The notes under the pieces were generated by a model, which was not told the origin of the DNA, did no database searches, and saw nothing but the letters and a program-made list of their open reading frames with translations. Shown one piece after another: positions 7,501 through 12,288 of a DNA stretch of 13,092 bases. Origin of the DNA: Desulfobulbaceae bacterium UBA5611 (lineage in GTDB: Bacteria; Desulfobacterota; Desulfobulbia; Desulfobulbales; Desulfocapsaceae). The position numbers and the translations under genes are program-made. The stretch is from assembly GCA_002424635.1 (NCBI GenBank), contig DIKT01000003.1:1-13092 (forward strand). The letters are read 5' to 3'. The stretch's first letter is position 1; every line of letters begins with the position of its first letter.

Positions 7501-7926
7501 TTATTTGCCGCTCAGCAGCATTTCCTGATGGGGCCATTTGTCAACGCCGCCCGCAAGGATGAAGATTTTTTCCTCAGCAATGCCCTGGCCCTTGAGATAA
7601 CTGTAACATCTTTTCGCGCCTCCGCCCCCTCGCGGGCAGATCACTATTATATCGGTACCGGCAGCTTTAGCGGCGATCACCGCCTTATCCAGCATCTGCT
7701 GCTGCTCTTTAGTCTCCACTGGATAGGCATTGGTCTCCAGCGAATTTTTAAAATGATGGCGGGCAAATTCATCCTTGACCTGGATATCGACCAGCACCAT
7801 ATTCTTACCGGCATCCAGCATTGCTTTGAAGGCGTCTGCCTGAATATAATTAAAGTTTTCAAACAGGGCCGCCATACTGCACAACGCGACCAGCAGGATA
7901 GCCAGCACTCCCCAACCTTTTTTCAT
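7501..7926 (-). CDS. Exported single-domain rhodanese-like protein
   Basis: A 141-aa protein with an N-terminal hydrophobic segment (residues 5-20) serving as signal peptide or membrane anchor. One rhodanese domain follows, with VLVDIQVKDEF (44-54), the active loop CPRGGGGAKRC (97-107, Cys97 as likely nucleophile) and the closing GGVDKWP (126-132). The loop is longer and more glycine-rich than the usual six-residue rhodanese loop, which may change substrate choice. The ATG at 7926 has AGAGGA about seven bases upstream; the longer frame from 7962 lacks such a site. It is the first gene of the three-gene sulfur operon. A 143-bp inverted-repeat element lies 64 bases upstream and may affect its promoter. 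Confidence 0.85.
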   Translation of the reverse strand: MKKGWGVLAILLVALCSMAALFENFNYIQADAFKAMLDAGKNMVLVDIQVKDEFARHHFKNSLETNAYPVETKEQQQMLDKAVIAAKAAGTDIIVICPRGGGGAKRCYSYLKGQGIAEEKIFILAGGVDKWPHQEMLLSGK

Positions 7927-7990
7927 GATTTTTTCCTCTTGTTGATGTTGATTGTTTACCACTTGATAATAAGCAGCTCATCTTTATTAA

Positions 7991-8133
7991 AGGGTGCCTT
8001 GAAAAATGGTCTTTTTGCCCAAACTCGGCGTTATGGTCAAAATTTTATCCTCGGAATATCAACTATATGCCTGCGGTAAAATTTTTCACATGCCTTGATT
8101 TTGAACAAAAATCCTCATTTTTCAAGATACCCT
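7991..8133. mobile_element. 143-bp MITE-like element, copy 2
   Basis: Same length and about 95% identical to copy 1 at 4601-4743, in the same orientation. The left end is AGGGTGCCTTGAAAAATG, and the right end is the complement of AGGGTATCTTGAAAAATG. Both flanks show AA instead of TA. It lies directly upstream of the rhodanese operon, and its right end touches a 73-bp repeat. Confidence 0.85.
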
Positions 8134-8134
8134 A

Positions 8135-8207
8135 AAGCTATTTAATAGGATGGGGCCAATATGTAAAATAGGAAATTTCTATAGAGCTTGCTTGCGATAT
8201 CGGTTAA
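8135..8207. repeat. 73-bp dispersed repeat, copy 1
   Basis: Runs from AAGCTATTTAATAGG to ATATCGGTTAA and matches 12090-12162 with five substitutions and no gaps. It begins one base after the MITE and ends where transposase-like coding begins. No internal inverted repeat was found, so it may be one end of a larger element or a target-site sequence. Confidence 0.75.
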
Positions 8208-8371
8208 CGGCGATCATCCGCCGGATTCTGGAGCACCTGGGATTATGGACAGGCAAGACGCCAGCGGCGCCAGCCGGCCGCGCCCCGCCGGTGCATGACC
8301 ATGAAAGGCGATATGAACCGTTCGATGATGGCTGGCCACAGTATTATGAGGAGCCGTTTGTCGCGGTGTAG
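8208..8371 (+). pseudogene. IS91-like transposase, C-terminal remnant
   Basis: The plus-strand frame reads TAIIRRILEHLGLW, then a Pro/Ala-rich linker (TPAAPAGRAPP), then YEPFDDGWPQYYEEPF and a TAG stop. This recalls the extreme C-terminus of IS91/IS801-type transposases, where a conserved IRRILEHLGL block is followed by a proline-rich linker and an acidic aromatic tail. Everything upstream, including zinc-finger and catalytic tyrosine domains, is missing and replaced by the 73-bp repeat. It is a non-functional stub. The family assignment rests on recall of the tail pattern. Confidence 0.6.
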
Positions 8372-8552
8372 CGGGGGATAGGGGCTGTTTTTTGACGGGG
8401 GCTTCAGGCGGATAGGGTGGTGCTGGCTCTTTCGTCGGGCACTGGCGCAGAATGTGGGCATCTTCCGGAATCGGGCCTCTTTTTAGCCTGATTTTTTCGT
8501 TGGCTGGCTGGCCGCCGTTATTGAACAGAAATCCTATGTTTTGGCCGGTTGG
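8372..8552. mobile_element. Probable 3' terminal region of the IS91-like remnant
   Basis: Non-coding DNA between the transposase stub stop and the HD-GYP stop codon at 8553. It is G/T-rich on the plus strand, with several T-runs. It resembles the non-coding 3' end that follows IS91-type transposase genes, but I could not define the element end. If correct, the insertion lies immediately beyond the end of the HD-GYP gene. Confidence 0.35.
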
Positions 8553-10295
8553 TTACACGGGGTTGTCGTTGATGCCCCGTTTTTTTGCCAGGGTGGTTGA
8601 AAGCGATTTCTTATCACTTATCACCTCCGCGAAAATCTTGACCAGGGCCGGATCAAAATGGGTTCCCGCGCCCTGGGCCAGTTCGGCCAAGGCCGCGGAA
8701 AACGGTAACGCCGTCCGGTACGGACGGTCGGTGGTCAGGGCGTCAAAGGCATCGGCAATGGCAATGATCCTGGCCGATAACGGAATATTCCCGCCAGCCA
8801 GGCCGTCGGGGTAGCCGCTGCCGTCAAACCATTCGTGGTGATACCGCACGCCCGGAACCACTTCCTGCATGCCGTCGGCCATGGCAAGAATGTGGGCGCC
8901 GATCTCCGGATGTCTCCTCATATTGCGCTGCTCTTCCTCGCTCAAGCCGCTACCCTTCCGTAGGATAGCATCATCAATGCCGATCTTGCCGATATCGTGC
9001 AGAATGGCGGCAAGCCGCAAGGCGTCGCGCTGCTCTCCCGGCAGTTCCAGGGCCGTGGCTATGTGCAGGGCGTAGTCCTGAACCCGCTGCACATGGCCGC
9101 CGGTATAGGGGTCCCGGCTGTTGACCGCCTCGGCTAGGGCCGCAGCGGTATGGTGGAAAGAGTCTTTCAGGCGTTGGTATAAATTGGCATTCTCGATGGC
9201 CACCGCCGCCTGGCCGGCAAGGGCGCAGAAAATCTCCAATTCGATTTCCGAAAAATCCTGACGCCAGCCGGAGACTCCCAACAGGCCGTAGGCCTCGCCC
9301 TGTATCTCCAGGGGAGCGAAAAACATCTTGGCCAAGGCCGGTACCGCGGCAACCGTCTTTTCGTAATCGCCTTTTGCCAGAAGTTCCTCGAAATGGATCA
9401 CGGTCCCCTTGTGGACGAGGCAATGGTCAAAGGAGCGGACCCCGGCAAACCGCCGCAGGCCCAATTCTTTCTCCAAAAAGCCACGGGCGCGATAGATGAA
9501 GAGTTCGGTATGCGACGGATCAAGGCGCAGAAGGAGCACACGTTGGGTGCGCATCAGGCCTGCGGTTTTCTCCAGGATCAACTCCACCACCTCGTCAACA
9601 TCAAGGGTGGAATTAACGGCTTTTAGAAGATCGTGCAGGCTGCGCAACGGGGCAACGATTTCCGCCTTGGGGTCCGAAAAAGCCTCTCCGGTTCGCGCCG
9701 CTGAGAGCGGTGATGCCCCGGGCGGCGCAATTTCTCCCTTGCCGGGCAACTCCTTGCAGGTGTCGGATGTCTTTTCCTCGAAATCCCAACGGCTGATCTC
9801 GCCTTTGGCATACTTGATCTTGAGGATCTGCAGGGGATCTTCCCGCTCGTCGGTCTTGTCCACGCTGAACCGCATATAGGCTGCCAGCGAAAGAATCAGG
9901 AGACAAACAGCAAAAATCGACAGCGCCGGATAACTCAGTAAGGTCACGTCCTGTTTGGCGACCCGGAAAAAAACAACCAGGGTTTCGATAAGCAGAGCGG
10001 TGATGATAACGATCAGAAATTTATTAAATTGCCGCTTGAATTCACTGAGGCTCTTCTTGCGGCCTTCCCAGATGATCTCGTCAAAAATAATGATCCCCAG
10101 GTCGAAGACCACGAGAGCCACGGTAATAAGCCAAATGGCACTGAAAATCGCATCAACGGCGTTATCCACCTGAAAGGATTCCAGGATATGGCCAATGGCC
10201 AGATGGATGAGGTGGACCGATAACGCGATAAGAAGAACGGCAAAAACCAAATGGAAAAAATTGGCAATCACCCGGGAAATAACAGTTATTTTCAT
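8553..10295 (-). CDS. Membrane GAF/HD-GYP protein, probable c-di-GMP phosphodiesterase
   Basis: A 580-aa inner-membrane protein expected to hydrolyse c-di-GMP. Four helices lie near residues 11-33, 51-72, 92-112 and 121-143. A short SHOCT-like segment (DPLQILKIKYAKGEISRWDF, 153-172) follows, then a linker, a GAF sensor domain at about 225-370 and the HD-GYP domain at about 378-560. The metal-binding HD pair is His433-Asp434 in HDIGKIG, His462 and HHE (486-488) are present, and the GYP motif is GSGYP (492-496). All key residues are intact, so an active enzyme is likely. The ATG at 10295 has AGGGAG five bases upstream and lies nine bases after the stop of the SHOCT gene, so the two are co-transcribed. 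The 3' end abuts an IS91-like remnant. Confidence 0.93.
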   Translation of the reverse strand: MKITVISRVIANFFHLVFAVLLIALSVHLIHLAIGHILESFQVDNAVDAIFSAIWLITVALVVFDLGIIIFDEIIWEGRKKSLSEFKRQFNKFLIVIITALLIETLVVFFRVAKQDVTLLSYPALSIFAVCLLILSLAAYMRFSVDKTDEREDPLQILKIKYAKGEISRWDFEEKTSDTCKELPGKGEIAPPGASPLSAARTGEAFSDPKAEIVAPLRSLHDLLKAVNSTLDVDEVVELILEKTAGLMRTQRVLLLRLDPSHTELFIYRARGFLEKELGLRRFAGVRSFDHCLVHKGTVIHFEELLAKGDYEKTVAAVPALAKMFFAPLEIQGEAYGLLGVSGWRQDFSEIELEIFCALAGQAAVAIENANLYQRLKDSFHHTAAALAEAVNSRDPYTGGHVQRVQDYALHIATALELPGEQRDALRLAAILHDIGKIGIDDAILRKGSGLSEEEQRNMRRHPEIGAHILAMADGMQEVVPGVRYHHEWFDGSGYPDGLAGGNIPLSARIIAIADAFDALTTDRPYRTALPFSAALAELAQGAGTHFDPALVKIFAEVISDKKSLSTTLAKKRGINDNPV

Positions 10296-10304
10296 GGCGG
10301 CTCC

Positions 10305-10520
10305 CTATTGGAGGTCTTTTTTCATCGCCTCAAACTGCTCCTTGGTCAGTTCTCCCTGGGCATAGCGCCGCTTCAGAATCTCCAACGCGGAATTCTCATC
10401 GCCTCCAGGCCTTAAGGACCACCGCACAACCGCGATGCCGCCGACCACGATCAAGACGAAGATGATCAACACATACAACCCTCCGCCCCAGCCCATACCA
10501 TTGCCCATATGCCATCCCAT
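10305..10520 (-). CDS. Small membrane-anchored SHOCT-domain protein
   Basis: A 71-aa protein with a Gly/Met/Trp/His-rich N-terminus (MGWHMGNGMGWGGG), one membrane helix (15-32) and a C-terminal SHOCT motif (EILKRRYAQGELTKEQFEAM, 47-66). SHOCT motifs are short helical segments found at protein ends and thought to mediate oligomerisation. I chose ATG 10520, with GGGGG six bases upstream. The longer frame to 10622 reads through an inserted inverted-repeat element and is rejected. It directly precedes the HD-GYP gene, which carries a similar SHOCT-like segment after its membrane helices. The two may interact in the membrane. Confidence 0.8.
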   Translation of the reverse strand: MGWHMGNGMGWGGGLYVLIIFVLIVVGGIAVVRWSLRPGGDENSALEILKRRYAQGELTKEQFEAMKKDLQ

Positions 10521-10558
10521 ACTGTACCCCCGACGTTTTAACAAATGGTTGCTTACTG

Positions 10559-10699
10559 AGTTTCTTGCAAAATGACGAATTAAGCCAAAAAAACCGTCAT
10601 TCCCGCGTAGGCGGGAATCCATAACAGGCTGAATTTAATATAATAAATTCCCGACAAAAGCACTCGGGAATGACATATTGGTCATTTTGCAAGAGCCTC
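10559..10699. mobile_element. 141-bp inverted-repeat element with ATTCCCGC hairpins
   Basis: TCTTGCAAAATGAC (10563-10576) and its exact complement (10681-10694) form terminal inverted repeats, and the similarity extends outward to GAG/CTC. Inside, GTCATTCCCG and CGGGAATGAC (10597-10606, 10665-10674) form a second nested pair. Two hairpins lie within: ATTCCCGC-GTAG-GCGGGAAT (10599-10618) and ATTCCCGA/TCGGGAAT (10647-10671). TACTG occurs at both flanks (10554-10558, 10700-10704) and may be the target duplication. The core resembles the dRS3-type ATTCCC/GGGAAT repeats known in Neisseria and other proteobacteria. It separates the selenoprotein gene from the SHOCT gene. Confidence 0.75.
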
Positions 10700-11229
10700 T
10701 ACTGTCTTATCGTTTTCATAATCAATGTCAGCGAGGGCCGATCCGCCGGTCCTTCGCCCACATGATGCAGACGGACCATGCCTTCCGGGTCGATGAGCAC
10801 GTCGCCGCCGCGCTGGGAGATATCGCCCTGGGATTGCTGTAACTGCTGACCGGAGAGAAGAGCCTTGCCATAGGCCAGCCAGGTCTTCGGTCCCCAGATA
10901 TCCCAGAAGGAGGCGGCCAACATCCCGTAGCCGCGGTAGAGCTCCCGTTTTTCATCGACCAGCAGCGGCCAGACCAAGCCGGACTCCTCCACATACTGCC
11001 GGGCCAGAAAACCAGCCTCAAAGGTAACCACGGCGACGGCAACGGAAAGTTCCGCCAGCTCTGCTTCGTGCTCCCGCAACTGCGAGAGATGGGCGCGGCA
11101 GGGCAGTCAGCCGAGGTGGCGGTGAAAAACCAGCAACAGCCAGGAGCCGGTGTAGTCGGTCAGATGGCGCATCTTCCCCTGGCTGTCGGGAAGCGCAAAC
11201 GGCACAGCTGGTTTTCCGGTCAAATCCAT
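10699..11229 (-). CDS. Selenocysteine-containing peroxiredoxin-like (AhpC/TSA-family) protein
   Basis: Read through one in-frame TGA (11107-11109), this is a 176-aa thioredoxin-fold protein. The AhpC/TSA start is seen at 1-30 (GKPAVPFALPDSQGKMRHLT). The core strand LLLVFHRHLG (31-40) leads straight into TGA as residue 41, giving U-L-P-C with Cys44, in place of the CxxC redox site. Helix and strands continue in frame (RAHLSQLREHEAELAEL; VAVVTFEAGFLARQY; PLLVDEKRELYRGYG) to a late GGDVLIDPEG strand. Both halves align to one fold, so TGA stands exactly at the catalytic position. A SECIS-like hairpin follows the TGA. The ATG at 11229 has AGAGGA six bases upstream. It likely reduces peroxides or disulfides. 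The alternative is a nonsense mutation, which I consider unlikely. A conventional caller gives two broken ORFs. Confidence 0.85.
11071..11088 (-). promoter_or_regulatory. SECIS-like hairpin of the peroxiredoxin-like gene
   Basis: On the minus strand CUCUCGC-AGUU-GCGGGAG forms a 7-bp stem (one U-G pair) with a 4-base loop. The loop G is base 27 after the UGA. Bacterial SECIS elements lie within the coding region just after UGA, with a G in a small apical loop about 16-37 bases on. It fits that rule. Confidence 0.75.
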
Positions 11230-11266
11230 GGGGTATCCTCTCAAAAAATCGCCAGAACATGCAATG

Positions 11267-11294
11267 AAACAAGGCAGGGTTCCCTGCCTTGTTT
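11267..11294. repeat. Perfect 13-bp stem hairpin between the two TGA-containing genes
   Basis: AAACAAGGCAGGG and its exact complement are separated by only TT, so the real loop must open by a base pair or more. It lies between the stop of the upstream candidate selenoprotein (11339) and the start of the peroxiredoxin-like gene (11229). No U-tract follows beyond the stem, so it is more likely an attenuator, processing site or small repeat than a standard terminator. Confidence 0.6.
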
Positions 11295-11338
11295 GGGTAA
11301 ATCCTTCCGAACGCAACCTACGTTCTATCTCAGCCGCT

Positions 11339-11674
11339 TTAACCGCTGTGGCCGGGTTTGTTCTTTTCTTCTTTTTTCTTCTTGGCCTTTGCCGTTTCTT
11401 CTTCCGGGGTGGTCTTGGTTTCCACCGTGCCCTTTTCTCCTTCCATGGGGGCTTTCTTGTCAGTGCTCACGGCACTGCCTTTGTCGCCGCTTCAGCCACT
11501 GCCGCCCGGCTGATCAGCAGTCAGGGCAACACCGGAAGCGCCAGCCAGGCCGGCAATGCCAAAGCCTGCCGGGAATTTCTTCAAATCCTTTGGTACAGTA
11601 TTGTCGGAATCGCCGAAAAAGAGATTTCTATGGCCGCAAGCTACGCAACAAATGAAAAGCGGTGTTCGCCCCAT
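11339..11674 (-). CDS. Candidate new selenoprotein: small Cys-rich protein with GGSG-Sec-SG
   Basis: From ATG 11674 to TAA 11339 the frame is open except for one TGA (11492-11494). Read as selenocysteine it gives 111 aa. The N-terminus has FICCVACGHRNLFFG (7-21), a CCx2CGH cluster that may bind metal. A Gly/Ala-rich segment (35-52) could be a membrane helix. Then comes DQPGGSG-U61-SGDKGS, and a Lys/Glu-rich tail of about 40 residues ending KNKPGHSG. The 50 codons after TGA mostly end in G or C, as in coding DNA here, and a SECIS-like hairpin sits 14 bases after the TGA. I do not recognise the family. Start is uncertain: AAGGA is only one base from the ATG, and the frame is continuous upstream with a LuxR-type fragment. 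It could also be a frame broken by mutation. Confidence 0.5.
11461..11477 (-). promoter_or_regulatory. SECIS-like hairpin of the candidate selenoprotein
   Basis: On the minus strand CAGUGC-CGUGA-GCACUG forms a perfect 6-bp stem with a 5-base loop. The loop G is base 22 after the UGA. Like the hairpin in the neighbouring gene it has GU at loop positions two and three, which is the bacterial SECIS feature read by SelB. Confidence 0.6.
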
Positions 11675-11881
11675 GTCCTTAACTGTCCGTTCGGAAATAA
11701 ACAATTTATCGCCGATGGCATGATTGCTCATTCCCTCGATGACCAAAAGGGCAATTTCTTTTTCCCGATCCGACAGGTCGGCGAAAATCCTGCTGCCGGC
11801 AACGCCTTTCGGTTTAGTGTTGCGATTGAGCTGTTGAATAAGACGGCTGACAATCTCCTGCTCGAACCACACCCACGGCAA
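11675..11881 (-). pseudogene. LuxR/NarL-type HTH fragment of a response regulator
   Basis: The frame encodes a linker helix (VWFEQEIVSRLIQQL) and then DLSDREKEIALLVIEGMSNH, AIGDKLFISERTVK, the classic helix-turn-helix of NarL/FixJ regulators. The family expects a receiver domain before this and NHL-IF-KL after TVK. Both are missing. The 5' end opens into AT-rich DNA with only a TTG as possible start. The 3' end switches after TVK directly into DMGRTPLF of the candidate selenoprotein, in frame. It is best read as a truncated relic, though an expressed HTH-selenoprotein fusion cannot be excluded. The regulator's target is unknown. Confidence 0.7.
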
Positions 11882-12010
11882 AAAATATGTAAAAAAATGG
11901 TATCTTGCAGGATTATATCAAAAAAGAGTTAAAAAAATAAAATTTTATTAGAAAATAAATGTATTATTTTATTGTTCCCCAAATTATTACCCTTCAACGC
12001 CTGAACCGGC

Positions 12011-12056
12011 GTAAGATGGCCGATATTTTTTAAGGGAGTGTGGTGATCGGCCTTAC
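12011..12056. repeat. Imperfect inverted repeat
   Basis: GTAA-gat-GGCCGAT (12011-12024) pairs with ATCGGCC-TTAC (12046-12056), interrupted by a 3-base bulge, around a 21-base loop. It lies just before the 73-bp repeat and may be the remains of a mobile element end. Confidence 0.4.
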
Positions 12057-12089
12057 CGTACCCCGGACAGCCGCACTTACGGTTTCTTT

Positions 12090-12162
12090 AAGCTATTTAA
12101 TAGGATGTGGCCAATAAGTAAAATAGGAAATTTCTGTAAAGCTTGCTTGCGACATCGGTTAA
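12090..12162. repeat. 73-bp dispersed repeat, copy 2
   Basis: About 93% identical to 8135-8207, in the same orientation. Here it is not joined to the MITE or to transposase sequence, which shows that the repeat is a unit of its own with ends near AAGCTATTT and CGGTTAA. Confidence 0.75.
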
Positions 12163-12288
12163 TTCTTATGTGTGGTCATACTAAAAAGTTCGGCTGATGG
12201 GCAGCAGGCATGATAAGATTAATGAGAGCTATTGAGCAGAAAGATAGATTTGATTGGCACCTGTTATTGCCATACTTCATGAAGAGCC

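Larger units (their letters stand above)
11882..12288. other. AT-rich intergenic region with repeat and hairpin
   Basis: No coding frame is convincing here. The first 100 bases are very AT-rich. Further on lie an imperfect inverted repeat (12011-12056) and the second 73-bp repeat (12090-12162). The remainder presumably carries the promoter of the plus-strand methyltransferase, but no clear promoter was found. Confidence 0.6.

Noticed and set aside
7528..8079. Plus-strand frame of 183 codons opposite the small rhodanese
   Set aside because: It is antisense to recognisable rhodanese motifs and ends inside the MITE.
10521..10622. Upstream extension of the SHOCT gene beginning MDSRLRGNDG
   Set aside because: This is the translation of the ATTCCCGC hairpin repeat, a common false N-terminus; ATG 10520 has a better ribosome site.
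11107..11109. Reading the TGA in the peroxiredoxin-like gene as a pseudogene mutation
   Set aside because: It falls exactly at the catalytic Cys position, both halves keep frame and motifs, and a well-placed SECIS-like hairpin follows.
11228..11932. Long plus-strand frame of 234 codons opposite the selenoprotein locus
   Set aside because: The composition is odd (Phe-rich runs from the antisense of Lys/Glu codons) and no family is recognisable. The minus-strand frames contain clear AhpC/TSA and LuxR motifs.
12255..12270. Sigma-54-like promoter (TGGCAC ... TTGC) before the methyltransferase
   Set aside because: The GG and GC elements are 11 bases apart; sigma-54 promoters need 10, and this spacing is strict.
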